From the NCBI RefSeq assembly GCF_004353915.1, contig NZ_SMRP01000005.1, positions 317,294-381,293 on the forward strand: DNA of 64,000 nucleotides. The letters are read 5' to 3'. A program made the translations under genes and the position numbers. The notes below the pieces were generated by a model, which worked only from the letters and a program-made list of their open reading frames with translations, was not told the origin of the DNA and did no database searches. The stretch is from Paraburkholderia silviterrae (lineage in GTDB: Bacteria > Pseudomonadota > Gammaproteobacteria > Burkholderiales > Burkholderiaceae). Positions 55,657-64,000 of the stretch are shown in pieces; the first letter of the stretch is position 1; every line of letters starts with the position of its first letter.

Positions 55657-57696
55657 ATGATGCACAACGTTACCGCGACCTTGCCGCCCGGCTTCGAGAC
55701 ACTGAGCTTTCGCTCGCTCAATGGCACCGAGAGGCTCTCGACCCTTTACACCTTCGATGTGCAAATGGTCAGCCCCAGCGCCGACCTCGATCTGAACGCG
55801 CTGACCGGCAAGCCGCTCAACCTGAGCATCGCGACGCCCGATGCCCCCCCGCGCTACCTCGGCGGGCACATCGTGCGCTGCGAGTTTGCCGGCCGTGAAT
55901 CCGATACCTCGCGCAGCTACGTCTACGCCCTCACCCTGCGCCCCTGGCTCTGGTATCTCACCCGGACCGTCGACTGCCGCATCTTCCAGAACCTGGCCGC
56001 CCCCGACATCGTGCGCCAGGTCCTGCAGACCTACGGCTTCGCCGTCGAGACGCGCCTCGCCGCACGCTACCGCACCTGGGACTACTGTGTGCAGTACCAG
56101 GAAAGCGACTTCGCGTTCATCAGCCGCATGATGGAGCGCGAGGGCATCTACTACTACTTCCGCCACGAGGCCGACCAGCAGGTGCTCGTGCTCATCGACG
56201 ACATCGCCTCGCACGATCCGCTCGCCCTCTACCCCACGCTGCCCTGGCTCGCCTCCGACCACCTCGTGCGCCCGGACGAAGTCGGCGTGCAGGACTGGCG
56301 ACCCGCCGTCGAGCTGCGCTCCGGCATCTTTGCCGTGAACGACCACGACTTCCGCAAGCCACGCGCCGATGTCTCGCAGCGCCGCGCCAACCCGCTCGGC
56401 AACGATCACGCCGGCTACGCGAAATACGACTGGCAGGCCGGCTACATCAACGCCGACGAGGGCGAGCGCTACGCCACCGTCCGGCTCGAAGAGGAGCAGG
56501 CTGGCCACGCCCAGAGCCGCGGCAGCACCCATGCGCGCACCATGGCGCCGGGCTACATCGTCACGCTCGAAGGCTGCCCGCGCAGCGCCGACAACGTCGC
56601 GAACCTGATCGTCGCGGTCACGTACCGGCTCCAGGAAGGCGGCTATGCCAGCGGCAGCAGCGAGGCGCACTACGACTTCGACTTCGTCGTGCAGCCCAGC
56701 TCGCTGCCCTGGCGCGCGCCGAGCGTCACGCCCGTGCCGAGAGCCACCGGCCCGCAGACCGCCATCGTGGTCGGTCCTGCCGGCGAGACGATCTGGACCG
56801 ACGAGTACGGCCGCGTGAAGCTGCAGTTCCGCTGGGACCGCTATGGCCAGGGCGACGAGAACAGCTCGTGCTGGGTGCGCGTATCGAGCGCCTGGGCCGG
56901 CACCGAGTTCGGTGCCCTGCAGGTGCCGCGCATCGGCCAGGAAGTCGTCGTCGACTTCCTCAACGGCGAGCTCGACCGTCCCCTCGTCACAGGCCGCATC
57001 TACAACGCCGAGCAAATGCCGCCGTTCAGCTTGCCGGGTGCGGCCACGCAAAGCGGCATCGTCACGCGCACGCCCGGCGGCACCACGGCCAACGCCAACA
57101 TGCTGCGCTTCGAGGACAAGGCCGGCGCCGAGCAGGTGCTGCTGCACGCCGAGCGCAATCTCGACATCGCCGTCGAGAACAATGCGACGCACACCGTCGG
57201 CGCCGATCAGAACACGGTGATCGACGGCAACTCGACTACGACCATCAACGGCAACTCGACCACGACCGTCAACGGCGACTCGACCACGACCGTCAATGGC
57301 AGAACTTACTCGACCGCCAACGGCGACGTCTCCTCGATCGTCAACGCCAACACCAGCTCGATCGTCAACGGCAACGCGGTCACGGTGAACAACGGCAACG
57401 TGGTCGGGTTAATCAACGGCACCTTGACACAGCTCGTCGTCGGCAACTCGCTGATTGGCTGTGTCGGCTCCCAGGAAATCATGGCCATCAACGGACTGCT
57501 CGCCCACGTCGTCATGGAAATGGTGACCGGCCTGCAAGCGGCGGCCACCGGCGTCGCAATCGGCGCGACGGGCACGTCCATTGACGCCATCGGCTGCGCA
57601 ATGAGCCAGACCGCATTCAGGCTCAGCAACACCCACATGGCCGTCGACGCGCTGGATATGCACGTGACGCACGTTGGCTGTTCCTGCACGTACTGA
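55657..57696 (+). CDS. vgrG: T6SS spike protein VgrG (TssI) with octapeptide needle and short Cys-containing tail
   Basis: A 679-residue VgrG that caps the Hcp tube as a trimer. The gp27-like domain occupies residues ~1-370 (for example QYQESDFAFISRMMEREGIYYYFRHE), the gp5 OB-fold ~385-465 (WTDEYGRVKLQFRWDRYGQ), and an octapeptide needle ~523-594 with VNGNSTTT-type units. The ~80 residues after the needle contain four Cys and no recognisable enzyme; they may dock the adaptor or PAAR-like tip encoded downstream. The next gene begins 14 bases after the stop. Confidence 0.96.
   Translation: MMHNVTATLPPGFETLSFRSLNGTERLSTLYTFDVQMVSPSADLDLNALTGKPLNLSIATPDAPPRYLGGHIVRCEFAGRESDTSRSYVYALTLRPWLWYLTRTVDCRIFQNLAAPDIVRQVLQTYGFAVETRLAARYRTWDYCVQYQESDFAFISRMMEREGIYYYFRHEADQQVLVLIDDIASHDPLALYPTLPWLASDHLVRPDEVGVQDWRPAVELRSGIFAVNDHDFRKPRADVSQRRANPLGNDHAGYAKYDWQAGYINADEGERYATVRLEEEQAGHAQSRGSTHARTMAPGYIVTLEGCPRSADNVANLIVAVTYRLQEGGYASGSSEAHYDFDFVVQPSSLPWRAPSVTPVPRATGPQTAIVVGPAGETIWTDEYGRVKLQFRWDRYGQGDENSSCWVRVSSAWAGTEFGALQVPRIGQEVVVDFLNGELDRPLVTGRIYNAEQMPPFSLPGAATQSGIVTRTPGGTTANANMLRFEDKAGAEQVLLHAERNLDIAVENNATHTVGADQNTVIDGNSTTTINGNSTTTVNGDSTTTVNGRTYSTANGDVSSIVNANTSSIVNGNAVTVNNGNVVGLINGTLTQLVVGNSLIGCVGSQEIMAINGLLAHVVMEMVTGLQAAATGVAIGATGTSIDAIGCAMSQTAFRLSNTHMAVDALDMHVTHVGCSCTY
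57223..57438 (+). repeat. Nine 24-bp (octapeptide) units in vgrG
   Basis: Nine consecutive units of 24 bases, beginning GACGGCAACTCGACTACGAC and repeating without indels, encode VxGxxxxx octads as in phage gp5 needles. The first three are nearly identical in DNA; later ones diverge but keep the period. Confidence 0.9.
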
Positions 57697-57710
57697 CGAA
57701 CAGGCCCTCC

Positions 57711-60092
57711 ATGAACATCATCAAGCCCATGGCCGCCGGCATCCTGACGCGCACTTACCGCCTCGATGGCGTCGAGCGGCTCGGCGTGGCCATGCCGGTC
57801 ATGACGACGCTCGACGAAGCGCCGCGCATCGTCGGCGAACAGGAGCTGTGGCAGCTCGCCCCCGAGGTGCTGCGCACGGCAACGCTCGATGCCGGGTTCG
57901 CCAAGCCGAACGCCGAATTTCTCGTTGCCGCCAGCGCCTGGCGCGCGCATTGCGACACGCGGCATGCAAGCCGCGTCGGCATCGAGTTCGGCGGCTGCGC
58001 GAAGCATCTGGCCGTCGCCTTCCCCGAAGCGGCCGACGAGACGCACATCGCGCTCGACGAATTCATGCCGCTCGCCGACGACGCGCCCGCGCGCCACGCA
58101 CACTATGGCGAGTGGGATCAGGCCAGCGCCGCCGCCGATCCGTTCGGCTTCCCGCCGGCATTCGAGCGCGCATGGTTCAACGTCGCGCCCGCCGACCAGC
58201 AGCGGCACGATCTGCAAGCCTGGCCCGACGCCCTGCCGTGGCGCATCGCCGGCATGCATCCTGAGCACGCGCAGCAGCAAGGCAAGCTGCTGCCGCTGCG
58301 CGGCCGATGCTTCGTAGTCCGACAAGGCTCGACGAGCCTCGAACCGGTGCCGATGCGCCTGTCGACCGTGTGGTTCATGCCCGACCGGGAGCGCGCCGTT
58401 CTCGTCTTTCACGGCGAGACGCCGCTCGCGCAATTCGATGCGAGCGATATCGCCAGCCTGATGCTCGCGCTCGAGACACCGGACGAAAGCCGCAGCATGG
58501 AGCACTACGCAGAGGTTCTGGCAAAGCGCTCGGACCCGCAGAACGCGGCCATGCACGCGTTGATCGACGCGGACCTGATGCCTTCGAACGTGAGCGCGGC
58601 CGTCGCCTTTCCCGACCCCACGCCGCCGGCACCGGCATGGCAACTGTCCATGCAGCGCTACGGCGAACGGCTCGCGCGCGAGGCCGAGGCGCGCGCACAG
58701 GCAATGCCGCCAGCGGCGGCGGCCACGCTTGCCACACAGCCCGGCGCCGGATTCGGCGCGCTCGGGATGCCCGGCCCGGCACCGGCCCTGCCACGCCTGA
58801 GCGAGTTGCCCAGCTACGCGGAGAAGCAACAGGCCATGGCCGACGAAGCCATCGCGCAAGCCCGGGCGCACGCGGCCGCAGCGCGCACACAAATGGCCGC
58901 GCAACCGGGCGTTCCGCAAGGCATCAGCACCGCGCGGCGCGGACCGCCTCAAATCAAGCACCTGATGGATGCCTTGCGTGCTTCCCAGGCCACGCAGCTC
59001 GTGCCGCCGGAGACGGAAAGCAAGCTCCTCGCCATGTACCGGCAAGCGGCCCAGCATCAGGAAGCGGCACTGCCCGCAACTGCGGAAGCTTCGCAGTCCG
59101 CAAGGCATCGTGTGCAGGAAAAACTTGCGCGCGGCGCGTCGCTGGCCGGCGAGGATCTGACCGGCATCGACCTGAGCGGACTCGACCTGCGCGGCGCCGA
59201 TCTGCGCGACGCACTCATGGAGAGCGCGGACCTGACCGGCACCGACCTGCGCGAAGCGACGCTCACGGGCGCGGTGCTCGTGCGGGCAACGCTGCACCAA
59301 ACGCAGCTCGCCGGCGCCGACCTCAGCGACGTCAACCTGTCGCTCGCGAACTGCAACGACGCTTCGTTCAAGGGCGCAAAGCTCGACCGTGCGACGTGCG
59401 AGAACACCGTGTTTCGCCGCTGCGATTTCAGCGAGGCGCATCTGGAGCGGCCCAACCTGCGCGAGTGCGAATGGGAAGCGGTGCGCTTCCTGGGCGCGGC
59501 GCTCAACGACCTCATCCTGACGGGACAGACTTTTTCCGGCGCCGACTTCAGCGGCGCAACGATCCGCAAAATGACACTCGTCAAGTGCTCGCTGAAGGAG
59601 ACCGCGTTCAGCGGCGCGGATATCGAAGGGTTCGGCCTGCTGGAAACCAGCGCCTCCCACGCGCGCTTTAACGACGCGTCGATCCGCAAGGCGTGCTTCG
59701 TCAAGGGCACGCGGCTCGACGCAGCGAATTTCGCGGGCGCGGCGCTCACGGAAGCCAATTTTCGCGCGGCGGACGCGCCGGGCCTCTGCCTCGAAAACGC
59801 GCGCACGGTGCAATGCGACTTCTCCGACGCCGTGCTCACGGGTGCGAACCTGCGCGGCGCGCGACTGCACGACGCGATGATGATCCGTACCGATCTGAGC
59901 GACGCCGACCTGACCAACAGCGACCTGATCGGCTCGGTCCTGCGCGGCGCAAAGCTCACACGCGCGAAGCTCGCGGGGGCGAACCTGTTTCGCGCGTTGC
60001 TCGCCGAGGCGCATCTGGAGCATGCCGCCGGACTCGACGCCGCCTACACGGTCCAGACCATGTGGTCCCCACGCGCGAGGGCAGCGGCATGA
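57711..60092 (+). CDS. DUF2169 protein fused to pentapeptide repeats (T6SS spike adaptor candidate)
   Basis: A 793-residue protein. Residues ~1-300 are DUF2169 (ILTRTYRLDGVERLGVAMPV at the start). A Pro/Ala-rich and charged linker covers ~315-475. From about residue 480 to 785 there are pentapeptide repeats A(D/N)LxG, such as GIDLSGLDLRGADLRDAL, predicted to form a long right-handed quadrilateral beta-helix. DUF2169 proteins are known adaptors that load effectors onto VgrG in Agrobacterium (Atu3641 for Tde2). Position directly after vgrG suggests the same job here. The second pentapeptide gene overlaps its stop by four bases. No toxin motif is seen. Confidence 0.88.
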   Translation: MNIIKPMAAGILTRTYRLDGVERLGVAMPVMTTLDEAPRIVGEQELWQLAPEVLRTATLDAGFAKPNAEFLVAASAWRAHCDTRHASRVGIEFGGCAKHLAVAFPEAADETHIALDEFMPLADDAPARHAHYGEWDQASAAADPFGFPPAFERAWFNVAPADQQRHDLQAWPDALPWRIAGMHPEHAQQQGKLLPLRGRCFVVRQGSTSLEPVPMRLSTVWFMPDRERAVLVFHGETPLAQFDASDIASLMLALETPDESRSMEHYAEVLAKRSDPQNAAMHALIDADLMPSNVSAAVAFPDPTPPAPAWQLSMQRYGERLAREAEARAQAMPPAAAATLATQPGAGFGALGMPGPAPALPRLSELPSYAEKQQAMADEAIAQARAHAAAARTQMAAQPGVPQGISTARRGPPQIKHLMDALRASQATQLVPPETESKLLAMYRQAAQHQEAALPATAEASQSARHRVQEKLARGASLAGEDLTGIDLSGLDLRGADLRDALMESADLTGTDLREATLTGAVLVRATLHQTQLAGADLSDVNLSLANCNDASFKGAKLDRATCENTVFRRCDFSEAHLERPNLRECEWEAVRFLGAALNDLILTGQTFSGADFSGATIRKMTLVKCSLKETAFSGADIEGFGLLETSASHARFNDASIRKACFVKGTRLDAANFAGAALTEANFRAADAPGLCLENARTVQCDFSDAVLTGANLRGARLHDAMMIRTDLSDADLTNSDLIGSVLRGAKLTRAKLAGANLFRALLAEAHLEHAAGLDAAYTVQTMWSPRARAAA

Positions 60093-61174
60093 CGTTCACA
60101 CGCGTAACCCTGCTCCAGCACCTGCGCGAGGGCGCGCCCGTGCGCGACGTGGAACTGAGTGGTCTCTCGCTGGAGGACTGCGAGCTCGCTGGTGCGCGAT
60201 TCGAAGGCGTGACTTTCACCGGGACGACGCTCGCGCGCGCCTCGCTGAAGGAATGCCTGTTCCAGCGTTGCGAGTGGCACGGCGTGACGCTCGCGCACGC
60301 GGACCTGAGCGGCAGCACCTGGGTCGATTGCAGCCTCATCTCGGTGGATGCATCGCACAGCGACCTCTGCAACGCCCGGTTCTCCGGCACGCATGCGCGC
60401 GACTGCGATTTCACGTCCGCGCGGGCGGAGGGCCTGGCCTGCATCGAAGGTGAGCTCGAGCGCTGCCGCTTCGACGCCGCTGCGCTCTCGCGCGCCCTCT
60501 TCGAGCGCGTAGCGCTACCCGGCATCTCGTTCAGGCAGACGCATATCGTCAAGACCGTTTTCCACAAACTCGATCTGCGCGACGCGGCCTTCGCCGGCGC
60601 AACGTTTGCCCAGGCTGCGTTCATCGACTGCAAGCTCGACGGCCAGCGGCTGCACGATCTCACTCTGCAGTCCTGCCAGTTCATCGAGTGCTCGCTCACG
60701 GATGCCGTGTTCGACCGCGCGACACTGGCCGGCTGCAACTTCCAGCGCGCGGAGCTCGGAGGCGCATCGCTGCTCGCGGCCCAGGCGCCGGGCGCGATCT
60801 TCTATCAGGCGCGGCTCGCGCTCGCCCGGTTCCGCGACGCTCACCTGCCCGGCACGATGTGGATCGAGGCCTATGCGCAGCATGCGGACTTCGGCGGCGC
60901 GTCGCTGGAGGACGCGCAGTTTCGGGGCGCCGACGCGAGCCACGCCTCGTTTGCGGGCGCGCAGCTCACGCGCGCCGACTTTTCGGGCGCCATCCTCACC
61001 GGCGCCGACATGCGCGACGCCCGCATCGAGGGCCTGCGCTGCCAGGGCGCCATCGACGCGCCCTGCGCCGGCCTGCCCGGCATCGCCCCCGACGACGATG
61101 CGCGGCTTGCCGCCGAGCAATGGTCGCGCGAGCGCGATGCGCGCCTCGGCACCGATATCTACGGAGAATCCTGA
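60089..61174 (+). CDS. Pentapeptide-repeat protein
   Basis: A 361-residue protein made almost wholly of pentapeptide repeats (residues ~15-325: LSGLSLEDCELAGARFEGVTF and so on), unusually rich in Cys and aromatic residues at the variable positions. The N-terminal ~12 residues (FTRVTLLQHLREG) and C-terminal ~30 (AAEQWSRERDARLG...) cap the helix. It shares the repeat style of the preceding gene and is coupled to it by ATGA, and to the DUF3540 gene after it (the stop shares one base with the next ATG). Not a Qnr-type gyrase protector by context. The role in the spike module is unknown. Confidence 0.85.
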   Translation: MTFTRVTLLQHLREGAPVRDVELSGLSLEDCELAGARFEGVTFTGTTLARASLKECLFQRCEWHGVTLAHADLSGSTWVDCSLISVDASHSDLCNARFSGTHARDCDFTSARAEGLACIEGELERCRFDAAALSRALFERVALPGISFRQTHIVKTVFHKLDLRDAAFAGATFAQAAFIDCKLDGQRLHDLTLQSCQFIECSLTDAVFDRATLAGCNFQRAELGGASLLAAQAPGAIFYQARLALARFRDAHLPGTMWIEAYAQHADFGGASLEDAQFRGADASHASFAGAQLTRADFSGAILTGADMRDARIEGLRCQGAIDAPCAGLPGIAPDDDARLAAEQWSRERDARLGTDIYGES

Positions 61175-61854
61175 TGAAAACGAACATCGCCGCATTCCCT
61201 GTGAAGCGATCCAGCGCCGCCATGCCGCTGCCCGCCGGCATGCCGCTTCCTGCCGGCAGGGTCCTCACACGGCTGGCCGACAATCACTGGCTCGTCGAAA
61301 TGCCCGGCGCGAATGTGCCTTGCCGGCGCGCCGTCTCGTGTCTGGTCGACCCGCAGCCCGGCGACCGCGTCGCGCTATGCGACAGCGATGGCGAGACCTT
61401 CGTGCTCGCCGTGCTCGAGCGGCCCGACCATGGCGCGCTCACGCACCTGCGCGTCGACGGCGATCTGCTGCTCGAAGCCACGCACGATCTGCAGCTGCGC
61501 GCGGGCCGCGAGCTGGCCGGCGAGGCGCAGCAGACCCTGCGCCTCGACACCGCGGATCTGCGCGTGGGCACGCGAACGGCCCGGCTCACCGGCGAGGACG
61601 TCGAAGTGCAGGCGGGCGAAGCGCGCCTGCACACGGGCCTCATGCGTGTCGTTGCGAACGTGCTCGAAAGCGTTGCGAAGCGCATCACCCAGGTGAGCCG
61701 CACTTCGTATCGCAGCGTCGAGACGGTCGATCATCTGCGCGCGGCGCACGTCGATCACGCGGCCTCCACGAGCATGCGCCTGCACGGCCGTGCTGTGCTG
61801 CTGACGGCCGAGCAGCTCACCAAGGTCGATGCCGACCAGATCCACCTGGGGTGA
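61174..61854 (+). CDS. DUF3540 protein of the T6SS spike module
   Basis: A 226-residue protein matching DUF3540 in layout: an N-terminal segment with GRVLTRLADNHWLVE and a cysteine-containing loop, an OB-like part (PGDRVALCDSDGETFVLAVLERP, resembling the VgrG OB region), then beta-rich repeats (LRLDTADLRVGTRTARLTGEDVEVQ) and an amphipathic end. The function is unknown; the family occurs with DUF2169 and DUF4150 genes. The repeat zone may be a small beta-helix that fits against VgrG. ATG 61174 shares its A with the preceding TGA. Confidence 0.82.
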   Translation: MKTNIAAFPVKRSSAAMPLPAGMPLPAGRVLTRLADNHWLVEMPGANVPCRRAVSCLVDPQPGDRVALCDSDGETFVLAVLERPDHGALTHLRVDGDLLLEATHDLQLRAGRELAGEAQQTLRLDTADLRVGTRTARLTGEDVEVQAGEARLHTGLMRVVANVLESVAKRITQVSRTSYRSVETVDHLRAAHVDHAASTSMRLHGRAVLLTAEQLTKVDADQIHLG

Positions 61855-61859
61855 ACATC

Positions 61860-62246
61860 ATGGTCATGGTCAATTCGAGCATCGGCGGCGGCAACGACGC
61901 CACCAGCGTCAATGCCACCCCACCCTTCGGCACGCCGGTCGGCTATGGCAATCACGCCAGCCGCAGCGAGGCGATTCCCAACAATCCCACCATCCAGGTG
62001 GGGGGCGGTCCGGTCCACAACGTGGCAACCGTCATCCCGTCCACCAAGGGCGATGCCGGTGGCTCGATGGGTGGCGTCGCGTCCGGCACGGTCAGTTCGT
62101 ATAGCCGCAACATCATCGGCTCGAGCAAGGTGTTCGTGGGCGGCAGCCAGATCACGCGCAACACCGACCCCACTACGCAGAACGCGACAAACACGCAAGG
62201 CACGGGCACGTCGCCGAGTCAAGTGACCATCTACGTGTTCGCATGA
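61860..62246 (+). CDS. DUF4150 PAAR-like tip protein
   Basis: A 128-residue protein with the DUF4150 (PAAR-like) layout: TPPFGTPVGYGNHA near the start, a tandem of short beta repeats with VGGGPVHN, STKGDAGGSMGGVASGT in the middle and KVFVGGSQITRNTDPTTQN at the end. Such proteins cap the VgrG needle as a sharp tip. The ATG at 61860 follows TGGGGTGA; the GTG at 61851 and ATG at 61866 are alternatives. No C-terminal toxin domain is attached. The stop overlaps tssJ by four bases. Confidence 0.88.
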   Translation: MVMVNSSIGGGNDATSVNATPPFGTPVGYGNHASRSEAIPNNPTIQVGGGPVHNVATVIPSTKGDAGGSMGGVASGTVSSYSRNIIGSSKVFVGGSQITRNTDPTTQNATNTQGTGTSPSQVTIYVFA

Positions 62247-62809
62247 GAATCGATTCGATATCCTCAGAAAAACCGCTCACGCCGCTCGCCGATCCTGCGC
62301 GCCGCCGCTGGATCGCGGCGCTCGGCGGCTTGCTCGTGACCGGCTGCTCGTCCACGCCGCCCGCGAGCGACGCGACCGCCTACAGCGTGCATATCGCGGT
62401 GGACAAGCTCGTGAACCCCGACAGCCGCGGGCGGCCCTCGCCGATTCTCGTCGGCGTCTACGAACTCAAGACCACCGACGCCTTCGCCCTCGCGAGCTTC
62501 CCCGCGCTCCAGGAGCGCGCGAAGGAGACGCTGGGCGAAGACCTCGTGTCGCTCGAACAGATGGTGCTCGTGCCTGGCGAGCGCCGCATCGTCAAACGGC
62601 GCGCCAACGAAATGGTCCACGCGGTGGGTTTCGTCGCCGGCTATCGACAACTGGAGCAAAGCGCCTGGCGCAGTTCGGTGGAATTGCAGGCCCCGCGCCG
62701 CAACGCACTCGTCTCGTTCGTCTGGCCGTTTGCGCCCGAGCCGCCTGCCATTGCGCTGCGTGTGGGCGAACGCAGTCTCGTTTCAGACATGAAGGGAAAA
62801 AATCAATGA
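62243..62809 (+). CDS. tssJ: T6SS outer-membrane lipoprotein TssJ
   Basis: A 188-residue lipoprotein of the T6SS membrane complex. An Arg-rich start and hydrophobic stretch end in LLVTGCSS, with the lipid-bearing Cys35. The mature part has the transthyretin-like TssJ fold with VHIAVDKLVNPDSRGRPSPI and VGFVAGYRQLEQSAWR. It anchors TssM to the outer membrane. Its ATG overlaps the PAAR-like stop and its own stop overlaps tssK. Confidence 0.94.
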   Translation: MRIDSISSEKPLTPLADPARRRWIAALGGLLVTGCSSTPPASDATAYSVHIAVDKLVNPDSRGRPSPILVGVYELKTTDAFALASFPALQERAKETLGEDLVSLEQMVLVPGERRIVKRRANEMVHAVGFVAGYRQLEQSAWRSSVELQAPRRNALVSFVWPFAPEPPAIALRVGERSLVSDMKGKNQ

Positions 62810-64000
62810 GCACACTCGATGGATTGCACGACGCACCGCCCGATGCCTTGCCCCCACGCAATCCGCACGCTGCGCATAGCAAGGTCGTCTGGTCGGAAGG
62901 CATGTATCTGCGGCCCCAGCACTTCCAGCAACTCGAGCGCTACCTCGAAGGTTACGTGCAGCAGCGCTGCGGCGCGCTCGAAGGGCCGTTCTGGGGCTTC
63001 GCCGCACTCGATCTCGATGCGGACGCCCTCGCGCTCGGCAAGATCGCCGTCCTCGGCGCGCAAGGCGTCTTCCCGGACGGCACGCCGTTCGACCTGACGA
63101 GTGCCGATGAGCTGCCCGCACCCCTCGATATCCCGACGAGCGCCGATGGCGAGCTCGTCGTGCTCGCCTGGCCGGTCCAGCGCGCCGGCGCCGAAGACAT
63201 CATCTTTGAAGTGCAGTCCGAATCGATCGCGCGATACAGCGTTTTCACCGGCGAAGTCGCGGACACCAACGCCGCCGCGCTCGGCCACGCCACCCTGGAC
63301 CTCGCGCGTCCGCGCGTGCGGCTTGCCCTCGCCTCGCAGCTCGGCGGCGAATGGCAGACGCTCGGTGTCGTGCGCGTGCGCGAACGTCTCGCCGACAACC
63401 GCGTGGTGCTCGATCCGCGCTATGTTCCGCCCATGCTCGTTGCCAGCAGCCACCCGGTGCTGCAAGGCTACGCCGGTGAATTGCACGGGCTGCTCGAGCA
63501 ACGCGCCCAGGCGCTCGCGCAACGCATTGCGCAACCGGCGCGCGCAGGCGTGGCCGAAGTCGCGGAATTCCTGCTGCTTGCGCTCGTCAACCGCGCGCTC
63601 GCCGATACGTCGCGTGCGCTTTCGAACCCCCACAGCCACCCGCACAGCTGGTTTCGCGAATGGCTGCGCCTTGCGTTCGAGCTCAGCACCTATACGAGCG
63701 ACGCGCGCACGCCCGCGTTGCGGCCGGTCTACCGGCACGACGACCTGCACGGCAGCTTCGCGCCGCTGATGGCGCAGTTGCGCACGGCGCTCTCGATCGT
63801 GCTGGAGCAGCATGCGGTGGCGCTGCCGCTGCACGAGCGGGCGCACCGCGTATGGGTCGCCGAAGTGCCGTCGCTCGACTTGCTGCGCGACGCCGGTTTC
63901 GTGCTCGCGGTCCAGGCGGAGCTGCCCGCCGACACGATGCGCTCGCGCTTTCCCGCGCAAATCAAGATCGGCCCGGTGGAGCGCCTCGCCGACCTCGTGC
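62806..64000 (+). CDS. tssK: T6SS baseplate protein TssK, N-terminal part (3' end outside window)
   Basis: The first 398 residues of TssK (usual length about 445). The opening KVVWSEGMYLRPQHFQQLERYLEG is the family signature, and RVRLALASQLGGEWQTLGVVRV follows. TssK connects the baseplate to the membrane complex. The frame is open to the window edge. Coupled to tssJ by a four-base overlap. Confidence 0.96.
   Translation, partial: MSTLDGLHDAPPDALPPRNPHAAHSKVVWSEGMYLRPQHFQQLERYLEGYVQQRCGALEGPFWGFAALDLDADALALGKIAVLGAQGVFPDGTPFDLTSADELPAPLDIPTSADGELVVLAWPVQRAGAEDIIFEVQSESIARYSVFTGEVADTNAAALGHATLDLARPRVRLALASQLGGEWQTLGVVRVRERLADNRVVLDPRYVPPMLVASSHPVLQGYAGELHGLLEQRAQALAQRIAQPARAGVAEVAEFLLLALVNRALADTSRALSNPHSHPHSWFREWLRLAFELSTYTSDARTPALRPVYRHDDLHGSFAPLMAQLRTALSIVLEQHAVALPLHERAHRVWVAEVPSLDLLRDAGFVLAVQAELPADTMRSRFPAQIKIGPVERLADLV

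Noticed and set aside
57306..60023. A 900-codon open frame antisense to vgrG and the DUF2169 gene
   Set aside because: It results from the strand symmetry of GC-rich pentapeptide codons. There is no ribosome site and no recognisable domain.
60089..61174. Qnr-type quinolone resistance protein
   Set aside because: Pentapeptide repeats alone do not show gyrase protection, and the gene is embedded in a T6SS spike module.

Overview
The window is high-GC, densely coded chromosomal DNA of a Burkholderia-type betaproteobacterium (Paraburkholderia, Caballeronia or Burkholderia). The grounds are the overall gene style, the GC-rich third codon positions, an Aae-like FUSC efflux operon, an inositol cluster with an iolC-DUF2090 fusion, and a type VI secretion (T6SS) cluster of Burkholderia flavour. 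No tRNA, rRNA, CRISPR array, prophage or insertion sequence was seen. The first and last genes are cut by the window edges.

Layout. 1-10.3 kb is mostly housekeeping: the end of ETF-ubiquinone oxidoreductase, a TPR/glycosyltransferase-like protein, aroC, an MFS-acyltransferase fusion, a CBS protein, metY plus an alpha/beta hydrolase, a DUF962 protein and a YihY/BrkB membrane protein. 10.3-14.4 kb holds a WrbA-like flavoprotein, a DUF2069 protein, a GlcD-type FAD oxidoreductase, a metallophosphoesterase and a 50-residue membrane peptide gene. 14.5-20.9 kb is a LysR regulator divergent from a four-gene efflux operon (outer-membrane lipoprotein, FUSC pump, DUF1656, HlyD adaptor) that ends at a strong terminator. 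21-29 kb holds a degenerate hydrogenase-protease-like gene, prpE, an AAHS-type MFS transporter with a hexanucleotide repeat, mtnN and uvrD. 29-33.2 kb holds valS, galU and tusA.

33.4-45.9 kb is a myo-inositol catabolism locus. An RpiR-type regulator, iolG and a second Gfo/Idh/MocA dehydrogenase run leftward. An inositol-type ABC importer (binding protein, permease, single-domain ATPase), an IolC-DUF2090 fusion, iolD, iolE and iolB run rightward. Between the two arms lies a GGAA-N6-TTCC palindrome like the IolR site of rhizobia. Together these genes would import inositol and take it through inosose and the ring-opening steps to the phosphorylated acid and its cleavage. iolA is not in the window. 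A chemoreceptor gene follows in convergent orientation.

48.3-64 kb is a T6SS cluster on the plus strand: tssA, tssB, tssC, hcp, tssE, tssF, tssG, vgrG, then a five-gene spike module (VgrG, DUF2169 fused to pentapeptide repeats, a second pentapeptide protein, DUF3540, PAAR-like DUF4150), then tssJ and the start of tssK. Many of these genes overlap by 4 bases. The region before tssA is AT-rich and carries a perfect 10-bp inverted repeat. A perfect 32-bp palindrome separates hcp from tssE. The spike module, which has no recognisable toxin, is the most interesting part of the window.
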